The translations under genes were made by a program, and so were the position numbers. Shown one piece after another: positions 28,228 through 36,031 of a stretch of DNA of 64,000 bases. Numbering within the stretch: position 1 is the first letter of the stretch; each line of letters opens with the position of its first letter. Below the pieces are notes generated by a model, which saw only the letters and a program-made list of their open reading frames with translations, was not told where the DNA came from and made no database searches. The stretch is from Lewinellaceae bacterium (GTDB lineage Bacteria; Bacteroidota; Bacteroidia; Chitinophagales; Saprospiraceae), in contig JACJXW010000006.1 of the NCBI GenBank assembly GCA_020636405.1, forward strand, positions 930,001 to 994,000, written 5' to 3'.

Positions 28228-28955
28228 TATTTTTTAACAAACCTGAAATTGTCAAAGCCCAATATTCCATTTGCCGGTTCAACAAATGACCCGTCATTTA
28301 CAGAAACACTAACTATTTCTTTAACTTTTTCCTGATCCAATGGCACCCATTTGTAAAGGTGGTCTGTGATTAGTATAGTATCAAAATGTTCTAAGGGAAT
28401 ACTTATCGTTTCCCAATCAGCAGAAGGAAAATTTCCGTAATCAGAATTTAGAATGTATCGTTCCGGAATGGAGTCATTTTCTATATCCTGCAGCTTTATC
28501 CTTGTTTCTCTGAGATTACTGTTGAGAAACATTTTCACTTCAAACCGAAGCGAATCATACATCCTTAAATCGACCCCGTCCGGGCAGTCGGTTATCTTAA
28601 CTACCAACCCTCCCCCAGTCCATCCTGCCGGGCTGACGCCGTCGTTGCCTACGATGGCCAGTTTGGCGTACCACCTGCTGTTTTGAGCGCCCCCTCCTAT
28701 GGTATCGGCTGTTACCCATACCTCAATATTGGAAAGCATGTCCTTCCATATTCCTATTGACCCGCCACAATCATTAGGCCGGCCATCATCTTCAAAATCG
28801 GCAATCATCAGGACATCCTGTGAAATGTCGAAACACTGGCATTGATCCGTGTCCATCTTTTCCGGCTCACATCCGCAGTCCACTTCACAGGAGGCAGCAA
28901 ACAGAAAGCTCAAGGCTCCCAAAATCAGGAATGAACAAGTGCGTGGATTTATCAT
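28227..28955 (-). CDS. CIA30/CBM-like outer-membrane lipoprotein
   Basis: From ATG 28955 (MINPRTCSFLILGALSFLFA) the protein is 242 aa with a lipobox ending AASC, so it is probably a lipoprotein. The rest is a single beta-sandwich: IADFEDDGRPND, WYAKLAIVG, GGGLVVKITD, LRFEVKMFL, ADWETISIPLEHF and a final ILGFDNFRFV. This is the CIA30/CBM11-like galactose-binding fold also present twice in the 23154 protein. Carbohydrate binding at the surface is inferred. It starts 11 bp after the stop of the beta-barrel gene. Confidence 0.78.
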   Translation of the reverse strand: MINPRTCSFLILGALSFLFAASCEVDCGCEPEKMDTDQCQCFDISQDVLMIADFEDDGRPNDCGGSIGIWKDMLSNIEVWVTADTIGGGAQNSRWYAKLAIVGNDGVSPAGWTGGGLVVKITDCPDGVDLRMYDSLRFEVKMFLNSNLRETRIKLQDIENDSIPERYILNSDYGNFPSADWETISIPLEHFDTILITDHLYKWVPLDQEKVKEIVSVSVNDGSFVEPANGILGFDNFRFVKK

Positions 28956-28965
28956 TTGGTAATTT

Positions 28966-29913
28966 TTATTTATTCCTGAAAAAGCCGGAAGTCGAAAATC
29001 CGATTCCAAATCTCCAGTCCCCCTTTTCCACTTCATTTTTCGGGGCGTCTTTCAGCCACCACAGGTTGTGCTGGTATTCTCCATAGATGTGCAGGCGCCG
29101 AAGGATCTCGCTAAAGAAATCATCCTCATCAGAAACGTAGGGGTAGATCCGGGCGCCTCCACCACCACGGACGTAGTTTTCCCACCACCGGCAACTGCAA
29201 GGAGAAGCAACATACGTCCAGTCCGTTACGCCGTACACAAGGATAATCGGGCTGTGCTTTAAAATTTTCACACCAGCTTTGAGGTTGCCCGTCCACAAGA
29301 AAGAATTGAACTTTTCGACGCTGAAGTTAGTGGCCCGGAAAGTGCCGTTGGCCCAGGCAATAATCGCCCACCATTTCTCTTCATTGAACAACGGCTCGTC
29401 ATAATAATAATCGACACCAAACTGAAAATCCCTGGTAATGTAATTGCTGAATGGATTGTCGGCCTCCTTTTCGTCGTAGTACCAGCGCAACCCGCCCTGG
29501 ATGAAAAGCCGGATACCGAACAAAGGGGTGAACTCCCCCTTCTTTTTGTAAAAAGGATAGTATTGAAAACCCATTCCACTTTGGAGGTGATTCTGCCAGA
29601 AAAAACGTTCTACAGAGGAATCCCGCGGAAGGAAAAACATATTAGAAACAAGCATACTAGAAAACAGCCCTGTTTTCTCTTTTTTATTAAACCAATGAGT
29701 GAGCCGGAATTCTGACCAGGTATCAATACCATCATAGGGATTTGCCCGGTCGGTGAAGTTGTATTTACTATAATGGGAGTCTCCCAGCAGGTCCCATCGG
29801 CTCTGTTGTGCCTTTAAAAGGCCCGTTACAAGAAGGCACACCAAAAAAGCGAGCAGATGACATGTCACCGGCAGAATTAATAGTTTTACGGGTTGGGGCA
29901 TAGTACTCCTCAT
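28966..29913 (-). CDS. Outer-membrane beta-barrel protein
   Basis: A 315-aa protein with a hydrophobic N-terminal export signal (about 5-35, ending LKAQQS). The mature part alternates aromatic and polar residues and ends in aromatic strands (DWRFGIGFSTSGFF), typical of small outer-membrane barrels. It is rich in Trp and Tyr. It is the first gene of the tightly packed minus-strand set that runs to 17897. Possible roles are export or uptake of an oligosaccharide, or anchoring of the complex. No closer family assignment can be made. Confidence 0.72.
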   Translation of the reverse strand: MRSTMPQPVKLLILPVTCHLLAFLVCLLVTGLLKAQQSRWDLLGDSHYSKYNFTDRANPYDGIDTWSEFRLTHWFNKKEKTGLFSSMLVSNMFFLPRDSSVERFFWQNHLQSGMGFQYYPFYKKKGEFTPLFGIRLFIQGGLRWYYDEKEADNPFSNYITRDFQFGVDYYYDEPLFNEEKWWAIIAWANGTFRATNFSVEKFNSFLWTGNLKAGVKILKHSPIILVYGVTDWTYVASPCSCRWWENYVRGGGGARIYPYVSDEDDFFSEILRRLHIYGEYQHNLWWLKDAPKNEVEKGDWRFGIGFSTSGFFRNK

Positions 29914-30008
29914 ATTTAATGAATAGATCAGGTGTTTGTTATCTTCGAACTCAAAGAGGAGTAGTTAGGGCTATGGCCGACGGAGGCCGTTTCTCTGGAC
30001 CAAATTGG

Positions 30009-30027
30009 CGGGACAAAATTTGCCCCG
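30009..30027. promoter_or_regulatory. Operator-like palindrome upstream of the secreted-glucanase cluster
   Basis: CGGGACAAAATTTGCCCCG is a 9-1-9 inverted repeat with one mismatch, 96 bp before the start of the beta-barrel gene. It lies in the 295-bp gap between that gene and the AraC gene, where no coding frame is seen. It may bind a regulator of the cluster; this is inferred only from position and symmetry. Confidence 0.3.
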
Positions 30028-30208
30028 GCGACAAATATCAGGACCAAGACATGATTGAAACAGAATTTCCTCGATTTCGACTCATCATCGAAATTTGAAT
30101 AAACTCTTTCGCTCTTCCTTCTACAAAAAGGAATACTTCAAAAATGCCTGGAAAAGAGAAGCGGGTCAACCCCCCAATTGTAAAAATGGAACTTAACAAG
30201 GCGCTGCC

Positions 30209-31027
30209 CTATACACCCATAAGAAACTTAGCGAGTTCATTTTCTTTTCTCAGGAAATCCGAAGGCCTGCCACCGGTAAAATGGTCGAATTCCTTGACCA
30301 GGTGAGATTCGTCATAAAAGCCAAAGTCCTCTACTACCTGTTTTAATTCGGAATACTTAGAAGTTGAAAGGGCACGAAGCGCACAATTAAAGCGAACCGT
30401 ACGGGCGAACTCTTTAACGTTCAGCCCAACTTTGGGGAGAAACATCCGGTTTAAATGTTGGCGGCTGACATTAAACTGTTCAGTCAAGTCTTTTACTTGC
30501 ACATTGCCGTGGCGGGACAGGATCTCGGAGACTGCCCTATTCACTACATTCTCAAAATATTCAGTATTGCGGAGGCGTTTGAGGAAAAAAGCGTCGGCGA
30601 TGGCCTTTCTCGCCTCAAAGGTTGGGCGAGTGTACATACGTTCCAGTACTTCGTTCGCTTCCCTGCCCAGCCCGTCGCGCACATCGATCAATTTATCAGT
30701 CAACTCCTGTTGCGGTACACCGAGAAAATAATGAAAAGCAGCTGGTTGAAAAACAACCCCGAACACATCGGCCTTGCCAAAAGTATGCCGTACAAAAACA
30801 GGTTTGGTATATTGTCCGAAAATATAAAATTGGGGAATATCTTCCCCATTGTATTCCACATTGCTCACTTTTATCTTTTCTTCAAAATGGAACACCAGGC
30901 TGGCCAGCCCGTTAGGAAGGGTAAATTCCTTGTAAGGCTCCGATTCAGAAGTGAAGCCACGGACCTGATAATACCGGAGAATAAAAGGTTGTAGTGCGGG
31001 AGCAGGAGAGGTGAAAAGATATTTCAT
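30209..31027 (-). CDS. AraC-family transcriptional regulator
   Basis: A 272-aa protein. The C-terminal 100 residues are an AraC DNA-binding domain with two HTHs: VKDLTEQFNVSRQHLNRMF and then LKQVVEDFGFYDESHLVKEF, followed by FTGGRPSDF. The N-terminal 150 residues resemble the DUF6597-type sensor of Bacteroidota AraC proteins (LPNGLASLVFHF, VFGVVFQPAAFHYFLG). It lies upstream of and on the same strand as the beta-barrel/GH cluster, so it is the best local candidate for its regulator, although the 295-bp gap means it has its own transcript or a long leader. Confidence 0.85.
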   Translation of the reverse strand: MKYLFTSPAPALQPFILRYYQVRGFTSESEPYKEFTLPNGLASLVFHFEEKIKVSNVEYNGEDIPQFYIFGQYTKPVFVRHTFGKADVFGVVFQPAAFHYFLGVPQQELTDKLIDVRDGLGREANEVLERMYTRPTFEARKAIADAFFLKRLRNTEYFENVVNRAVSEILSRHGNVQVKDLTEQFNVSRQHLNRMFLPKVGLNVKEFARTVRFNCALRALSTSKYSELKQVVEDFGFYDESHLVKEFDHFTGGRPSDFLRKENELAKFLMGV

Positions 31028-31154
31028 TTGGGTGTCAGGTTTTATTGCTTAAAATTAGGCTAAGGCATGTTTCAGTAATACTTGTTTGTACGAAGGGTAA
31101 GAAACAAAACCCTAATAATGCATAAGTTACCATTTTCAAAAGAGAAAGGCAATA

Positions 31155-31503
31155 TGTCAACCTTCGGCGCAAGGCAGACGGCAGCGTAGAGGCCCTGAGC
31201 CTGAAGCCCTACAACATGCTGCAAATCGGCCAGCGGGAGCTGCTCATCCTGGAATTTGAGGAAACCGTTGCCCAAAATTACGCTGAAAAGGAGGCGCGGG
31301 TACTGCTCGCCCTTTACTTTACTGATGAGCGCCTCGCCGAAGGCAATACCCGGAAGGCTTACCAGAGGCACCATGGAGAAGACATCGGCCCGGAAGCCCT
31401 TCTGGAAAACCTGGCCTTTCTGGAGCGCCTTCGAACCATCCGGCGGGGAGGCGACGGCGAGTGGGAATTATTGGAAACCGTAACCTTCCGGCGCGATGGC
31501 TGA
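31155..31503 (+). pseudogene. Truncated duplicate of the 12084 gene
   Basis: From 31155 the sequence matches codons about 47 to the end of the gene at 12084 (VNLRRKADGSVEALSLKPYN and on to ETVTFRRDG). The first 46 codons are absent. An 87-bp stretch is missing at 31238-31245, between two GCTGC repeats in the source (12308 and 12395); this removes the 29-residue membrane segment in frame. It still overlaps the copy of the next gene at 31496. It is a decayed copy, although an in-frame product from 31216 is possible. Confidence 0.8.
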
Positions 31504-32069
31504 GGCGTTTCAATTTCCGGATACCTACATTCCATGCCTCCATCTATTTTGAGGACATCAATGCACTCCTGCCCGGCGAGCAGGAATACCTCTCCTTTGA
31601 AGACAAAGAACGGCGGTTCACCGAGCAGCTCGTCCGGTACATCGGGCAGGAAGCCCTGCCTGACGAAGCCCGGCCGGTGGTTGTCTCCGAGCTCCGTCCT
31701 ATCATCCGCGCCTACGGGCAGCTCCTGGCGCCCCAGTACCGGTTGGACCCCCTGCTCGCCGAAACCTTCGGCTGGGACGAGCCCATCTACGGGCTGCTCG
31801 ACCGGCTATTCCAGGAGAACATCCACTCCGTCTACCTCTTTTCCTTCGAGCAGGAAGATTTCAGCCAGCTGGAGCCGGAGGCTGCCGCCCACCTGAGCCT
31901 TTTTTCCTCCCCCGCCGATTACTACCACAAACCGGCACTGCGCAGTGTTGCCGACACCCTGGTATCGAAAGGCGTTAGGCTCTACCTCATGCAGCCGCTC
32001 AACTTCCTCACCTTTCTCGAATGGCGGCAGGAGCGGGAGCTATCGGTGCAGCCCTTTGTAGTAGAACTG
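31496..32069 (+). pseudogene. Rearranged duplicate of the 557-aa HExxH gene
   Basis: It begins like the gene at 12652 (MAEAFQFPDTY) but a 644-bp deletion (source 12686-13329) at about 31529 removes the HEQLH and HEAYA region and shifts the frame. A second deletion of 246 bp (source 13638-13883) near 31834-31838 is in frame and lies at a short CCT/CT repeat. The match ends at 32069. Between deletions the DNA is nearly identical to the source; 31594-31750 matches 13394-13550 without a difference by eye. The copy is therefore recent. Confidence 0.85.
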
Positions 32070-32119
32070 TATTTACCGCCTTATTGCTTTTCAGTTTAGC
32101 GCAACCGCTCCAAAAACAA

Positions 32120-32149
32120 AGCCCTGAAGGAAAAATTTCCTCCAGGGCT
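32120..32149 (-). terminator. Rho-independent terminator of tRNA-Leu
   Basis: A 30-base near-palindrome: AGCCCTG and CAGGGCT close a stem continued by GGAAA/TTTCC. In minus orientation it is followed by TTTGTTTTTGG. It lies 12 bp downstream of the tRNA-Leu 3' end. Confidence 0.75.
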
Positions 32150-32161
32150 AACCGTAACAAG

Positions 32162-32247
32162 TACCCGGGACGGGACTTGAACCCGTACGGGCATCACTGC
32201 CCACTGGATTTTAAGTCCAGCGCGTCTACCGATTCCGCCACCCGGGC
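32162..32247 (-). tRNA. tRNA-Leu (anticodon TAA)
   Basis: The 86-base minus-strand sequence starts GCCCGGGTGGCGGAATCGGT and ends with the T-arm GGGTTCAAGTCCC and acceptor CCCGGGT plus discriminator A. The acceptor stem pairs over seven positions with one G-T. The anticodon arm CTGGACTTAAAATCCAG gives TAA. A long variable arm (TGGGCAGTGATGCCCGT) confirms the class II leucine type. CCA is not encoded. Confidence 0.95.
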
Positions 32248-32357
32248 AAAAACGATGCGTTTCAAAGATATCCAATTTTCCGGAAACTGCCGGATTTGGA
32301 AAGCTCAAAAAATAAGTTCTAAAGGATGCACTTATTTTTGGGCACCACCAAAAACGC

Positions 32358-32387
32358 AAAAAGCCCTCTGTCTCCAGAAGGCTTTTT
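32358..32387 (-). terminator. Rho-independent terminator of tRNA-Gly
   Basis: AAAAAGCCCTCTG and CAGAAGGCTTTTT pair over 13 positions with one mismatch around a 4-base loop, with T-runs on the minus strand. It lies 13 bp downstream of the tRNA-Gly gene. The A-flanked stem could also work in the other direction. Confidence 0.8.
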
Positions 32388-32399
32388 GTTCAGCACCTG

Positions 32400-32472
32400 A
32401 GCGGATGACGAGACTCGAACCCGCGACCTCAACCTTGGCAAGGTTGCGCTCTACCAACTGAGCTACATCCGC
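32400..32472 (-). tRNA. tRNA-Gly (anticodon GCC)
   Basis: The 73-base minus-strand sequence starts GCGGATGTAGCTCAGTTGGT and ends CATCCGC plus discriminator T. The acceptor stem pairs perfectly over seven bases. D-arm GCTC/GAGC, anticodon arm CAACCTTGCCAAGGTTG with GCC, and T-arm CGCGGGTTCGAGTCTCG are all intact. CCA is not encoded. Confidence 0.95.
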
Positions 32473-32504
32473 TTATAAAAATGACAAATAAATTCAAAGT
32501 ACTC

Positions 32505-32577
32505 AAATCGAACCCGCGGCCTCAACCTTGGTCCCGTTCGGAGGAACGGGACGCTCTACCAACTGAGCTACATCCGC
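32505..32577 (-). pseudogene. tRNA-Gly remnant carrying a palindrome in the anticodon arm
   Basis: The 5' 27 bases (GCGGATGTAGCTCAGTTGGT, AGAGCG and on) and the later CAAGGTTGAGG-CGCGGGTTCGA match the intact tRNA-Gly at 32400-32472. The 5' half of the anticodon stem and the anticodon are replaced by a 22-base palindrome (32531-32552). The 3' T-arm strand and acceptor are lost after GGGTTCGA. No functional tRNA can form. Confidence 0.85.
32531..32552. repeat. 22-base perfect hairpin inside the tRNA remnant
   Basis: On the + strand GTCCCGTTC and GAACGGGAC form a 9-bp perfect stem around the loop GGAG. It sits exactly where the anticodon was. It may be a REP-like mobile hairpin or a remnant of template switching. 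Confidence 0.7.
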
Positions 32578-32789
32578 TTATTTGTCTTTCAGGATCTTTA
32601 TCCTGCGCTCCATTTTTCAGAAGCGATTGCAAATATAAGCGCACTGATATTTATATACAAGTTTTCATGAGAAAAAAATGAACGAAAACCGGATGGCTCG
32701 ACACAAGCATTTGATTAACAAATGGCTAGGGGTATAAAGTTCCGTACTTAAAAAGAAAAAGCCCCACCCAGAGGAGCAAAGGGAGCAAA

Positions 32790-32845
32790 GGCTGAAATCG
32801 CCTGGCCATCCTTTAGGACTGAGGCAAAGCCAGGCGATTTCAGCC
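32790..32845 (-). terminator. 17-bp perfect inverted repeat downstream of the DUF4836 gene
   Basis: GGCTGAAATCGCCTGGC (32790-32806) and its exact complement (32829-32845) enclose a 22-base loop. It begins 20 bp after the stop of the DUF4836 gene in the direction of transcription. T-rich sequence (GGGGCTTTTTCTTTTT on the minus strand) follows at about 32750-32765, somewhat far for a classical terminator. It could be a terminator, an mRNA 3' stabiliser or a repeat. Confidence 0.55.
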
Positions 32846-32864
32846 GGATAGTGAAATAGTTATC

Positions 32865-34451
32865 TTATATCCCCGATTCCGGGGCTTCGGGTTTTTCCTC
32901 CGCGGGCTCTTCCTGGTGCTTTGTCCGCTTCATCATATCCATGAGGATCTTCAGGCTGTTGGCGGATTCATCCTTCATCTTGAGGGTGAGCGCGGTGCCT
33001 TTCCGGTGGGCAGTGGCCTCGATGCTTTTGACTTCGCTGAAACCTTCCTTGTGCTCATTGCCCATGGCGTCCATCGCTTCGATGTCGCCCAGGAGGGTAA
33101 AGATGTTGTTGCCGGAAAGGGCCTTTGCCTGGCCGGCAATCGGGCCGGTGATGCCGGTTTGGCCCTTCTCTACTTTATCCAGATGAGCAGGCTGGCTGGC
33201 GAGGTACAGCAGGCCGTCGTGAATGAGGAGTTGCCCGTCGATGTGAACCTTACTCTCGGCATAGGTGGAATCGTCCTTCATCTCCCGCTTCCATTCCATG
33301 AACCGGTAGCGGTTTTCACTTATCTTTTCAATTTTATTGTCTTTGACTGCAATATTGATGATGGACTGCAGGGCTTCCTTGTCGCCAATGGGGGCGGCAA
33401 AGACGAGTTCCGGGCTTTTCCCTTCTTCTTCAGGGCCGTATCCGGCGAGCATAATATCGCCCTTCAATGCTTTGATCAGGGTATTGGTGGAAATGCCGTA
33501 TTCCTTGAGCCCGCCTTCCGCCAGCCCTTTGCTGTATTTTTCCACCAACAGTTGGTTGATGCCCTCCATGTCGAAAGCGGTGGCCATAAAGAAGAGGGGT
33601 TCTCCTTCGGGCGCCAGCTTGGCGAAATCTGTTTTTACCTTGTCGTGGAAGAGCATCCCGAGATCATTGGCGACCTGGTTTTTGAAGTACAGGCTGGCCT
33701 CACTCGTGATCGCTCCTTTGTCGAAGGTTAGAAAATGCTGAATGTAATTGCCGCGCAGGTCTTCCGGCTTGTAGTTCATGAGCGCGGTGGAGTTCTTGGC
33801 CAGTTCCGACTCCAGCAGGAAGTCGGAGGACAGCCAGTTGGCTATGTCATATTCTTTGGCCAGGGCTCTGCGCAGGTTCTTGTTTTGCGCTATGGATCGC
33901 TCCGGGCCGTTTGCCAGGTATTGCTTTATGGCAGCTTCTACATCGGTGTCGTCCTCGGCAATGCCGATGATGGCCACATTCTCGTTCCATGCCAGGGTGG
34001 TGTTCTTAGACGGGTTGAGGAACTGGTAACCGTTGTCGGAAGCGGGTTGGGCATCGGCGTCAACGCTCTTCAGCAAAGCTTCAAAGGCCGGGGCGTCGGC
34101 AATGGAAAAAGAGATGGTCATGAAAGGTTTTTTGCCTTCCCGCACCTCGGCGGCAAGGTAGATGTTTTTCCCGAGGTCTACTCCTGAGCTTTCGGGTTGT
34201 TCCAGCACTTTGGCCAGTACCGGGTTGGTACTGCGGGCCTCCTGGATCATTTCCTGGTAACTTTCGGATTGCTGAATGGCCTTGAAGTCTGCTTTTTCCA
34301 TAAGCTGGTTCGGGCGTATGGCTGTAACCATAGCCGTGCTTTCCGGAAGGTACTGCAGGCTATCGTCGGGTACGGGCGCCTCTGGTTGACAGGCAGTAAA
34401 GGCTAAAGAGAAAAGAATGGCGAACAGCCAGGTTGATTTGAGTACTCTCAT
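32865..34451 (-). CDS. DUF4836 family lipoprotein
   Basis: From ATG 34451 the protein is 528 aa, with a signal and lipobox (MRVLKSTWLFAILFSLAFTA followed by Cys). The body fits DUF4836, a Bacteroidota family of two-lobed envelope proteins: LPESTAMVTAIRPNQLMEKA at the start of the mature part, VDLGKNIYLAAEV, GDIMLAGYG near 360, and a final conserved lobe with GLLYLAS and FTLLGDIEAMDAMG. The end is Pro/Glu-rich. Function is unknown. It stands alone, with a terminator-like repeat downstream and the tandem-repeat/IS region upstream. Confidence 0.85.
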   Translation of the reverse strand: MRVLKSTWLFAILFSLAFTACQPEAPVPDDSLQYLPESTAMVTAIRPNQLMEKADFKAIQQSESYQEMIQEARSTNPVLAKVLEQPESSGVDLGKNIYLAAEVREGKKPFMTISFSIADAPAFEALLKSVDADAQPASDNGYQFLNPSKNTTLAWNENVAIIGIAEDDTDVEAAIKQYLANGPERSIAQNKNLRRALAKEYDIANWLSSDFLLESELAKNSTALMNYKPEDLRGNYIQHFLTFDKGAITSEASLYFKNQVANDLGMLFHDKVKTDFAKLAPEGEPLFFMATAFDMEGINQLLVEKYSKGLAEGGLKEYGISTNTLIKALKGDIMLAGYGPEEEGKSPELVFAAPIGDKEALQSIINIAVKDNKIEKISENRYRFMEWKREMKDDSTYAESKVHIDGQLLIHDGLLYLASQPAHLDKVEKGQTGITGPIAGQAKALSGNNIFTLLGDIEAMDAMGNEHKEGFSEVKSIEATAHRKGTALTLKMKDESANSLKILMDMMKRTKHQEEPAEEKPEAPESGI

Positions 34452-34608
34452 TTTTGTGGGTTTGTTATCTGATCCGGCAAATTTAGGCCGGCAGTACCCC
34501 ACATTCCATTATCATGGATGAAGATCCGGAAATTTTCGATGGAGGCTGGGAGCGATTGGTTGATCAGGTTAATTATGTTGGTTCGTTGATTGAGCCTGGC
34601 CCGCACCA

Positions 34609-34689
34609 ACGAATCCACGAATCCCGAATCCACGAATCCCGAATCCACGAATCCACGAATCCCGAATCCACGAATCCCGAATCCCGAAT
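34609..34689. repeat. Tandem array of 7/8-bp repeats, left part
   Basis: About eleven copies of CGAATCC or CGAATCCA run head to tail up to the left end of the IS. The array resumes to the right of the IS (35998-36030), so it was one array before insertion. The right part reaches the stop codon of ppk1. Units vary in the optional A, so copy number may change by slippage. Confidence 0.85.
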
Positions 34690-35997
34690 TAGGGGTGTTA
34701 AGAAAAATTTTCAAATACGTTCTTTGAAAAAAATTGGAATTTAGCCGAAAAACGAACATGCCCGCAATGCGCCGAAAACCTCCCTCCGCAGAGGGAGTGA
34801 GTGTATCAGAATTGCTTGAGTTGATACCTGAGGAATCGGTCGAGCAACTGGCTAAGGACCTCGTCGTGGACAAATGGGTCAAGAAACTTAAGGCCACCAG
34901 CCTGTTCAAGTTAGTGCTCTTTAGCCTTATGAGCAGCGAACGCTTAAGCCTTCGGGTCATGGAAGAGCATTATAAAGACCCGCTCTTTCAAGCCTTAGCC
35001 CCTGCGCTGGCTGCCGATGAGGTGACCTGGACAGGTATCCGGGAGCGCCTGATCAAGATCAAGCCTGCTTTTTGCCGTAAGCTTTTTGAGCTAGTCTATA
35101 AACGCGCCCGGCAATTATATGGAGACAAATCTTTGTCTGGCTACCATATCAAGCGCTATGACTCCACAATGATCGCCACCTTTTCCCATTTATTGGAAGG
35201 GATGAAGGTAGGTAACACGAAAAAAGGCAAAAGGCAAGTCAAGCTCACCACGGAACTGGCCGACGAGTTTCTCATCCAGATGCATTTCCATGCCGATCAA
35301 GGGCACCTCAGTGAGGAAACAGCTTTGAAAGAAGCCATCCTCAAGACATCCCATGGCCAAGAGGATATCAGCGTTTTTGATAGAGGGCTACAAAGCCGCA
35401 AGTCTTACGCCCAACTGGCAGAGGAACAGATATTATTTGTCGGCCGCCTGAAGGATGCGCCCCGTTATGATCTGCTTCATCCACATTGGCAAGACGATGG
35501 CTATAGCGATACAGAGAGCTTAGAGTTTATCCAGGACAGTGCCGTTCATCTCTATGAGAGCAACAAAAAAGTCTCGCCCACCAAACTGCGCTTGGTTCAA
35601 TACCGGGCCAAAGCCAGTGGGCAGGTGCTGTCTTTCGTGACTAACCTGTGGGATCTACCTGCTGTGGCCATCGCTGAAATTTATCGCCAGCGGTGGGACA
35701 TCGAGGTGCTTTTCCGTTTCATGAAACAGGAAATGAACCTGACGCACTTTGTATGCAACGATGCCAATGCCATCCAAAACATGCTCTACTTTACCATGAT
35801 TGCAGCTATGTTGGTCTTGATCTACAAGAAACGCAACGGTATCCGTTCGTTCAAAATGGCTAAAATCCAGTTTTTCAAAGAACTAACTTATTCCATCTTG
35901 CTTGACATCCTGGAGGAGCCGCAAGGGGTGGACTGGCTCAAGCAGAATATGAAAAAATTCATCCAAAGAGAGTGAAAAATTTTTCTTAACACCCCTA
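34690..35997 (+). mobile_element. IS4-family insertion sequence
   Basis: A 1308-bp element bounded by inverted repeats of 22 bp that begin TAGGGGTGTTAAGAAAAATT at 34690 and, on the other strand, at 35997. A 9-bp direct repeat ATCCCGAAT flanks both sides (34681-34689 and 35998-36006), but the target is itself a tandem repeat, so the duplication length is ambiguous. The single transposase gene is intact and the ends are perfect, so the element looks recent and possibly active. Confidence 0.92.
34758..35975 (+). CDS. IS4-family transposase
   Basis: A 405-aa DDE transposase from ATG 34758 (MPAMRRKPPSAEG); an ATG at 34767 and a TTG at 34734 are alternatives. The catalytic residues are visible: first Asp in KRYDSTMIATFS (about 135), second Asp in ISVFDRGLQSRKSY (about 215), and the Y-R-E-K signature IYRQRWDIEVLFRFMKQ (about 310-326) with the third acidic residue. 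The length is usual for IS4 members. It has no frameshift and occupies most of the element. Confidence 0.92.
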   Translation: MPAMRRKPPSAEGVSVSELLELIPEESVEQLAKDLVVDKWVKKLKATSLFKLVLFSLMSSERLSLRVMEEHYKDPLFQALAPALAADEVTWTGIRERLIKIKPAFCRKLFELVYKRARQLYGDKSLSGYHIKRYDSTMIATFSHLLEGMKVGNTKKGKRQVKLTTELADEFLIQMHFHADQGHLSEETALKEAILKTSHGQEDISVFDRGLQSRKSYAQLAEEQILFVGRLKDAPRYDLLHPHWQDDGYSDTESLEFIQDSAVHLYESNKKVSPTKLRLVQYRAKASGQVLSFVTNLWDLPAVAIAEIYRQRWDIEVLFRFMKQEMNLTHFVCNDANAIQNMLYFTMIAAMLVLIYKKRNGIRSFKMAKIQFFKELTYSILLDILEEPQGVDWLKQNMKKFIQRE

Positions 35998-36030
35998 ATC
36001 CCGAATCCCGAATCCCGAATCCACGAATCC
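35998..36030. repeat. Tandem array of 7/8-bp repeats, right part
   Basis: Continuation of the CGAATCC(A) array after the IS, with about four units, ending just before the ppk1 stop codon at 36032. Confidence 0.8.
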
Positions 36031-36031
36031 A

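Noticed and set aside
34448..34960. Minus-strand frame with GIRGFVDSGFVDS repeats
   Set aside because: It is only the translation of the 7/8-bp tandem array and crosses the IS boundary.
34609..36030. Possible CRISPR array
   Set aside because: Units of 7-8 bp without spacers and no cas genes.
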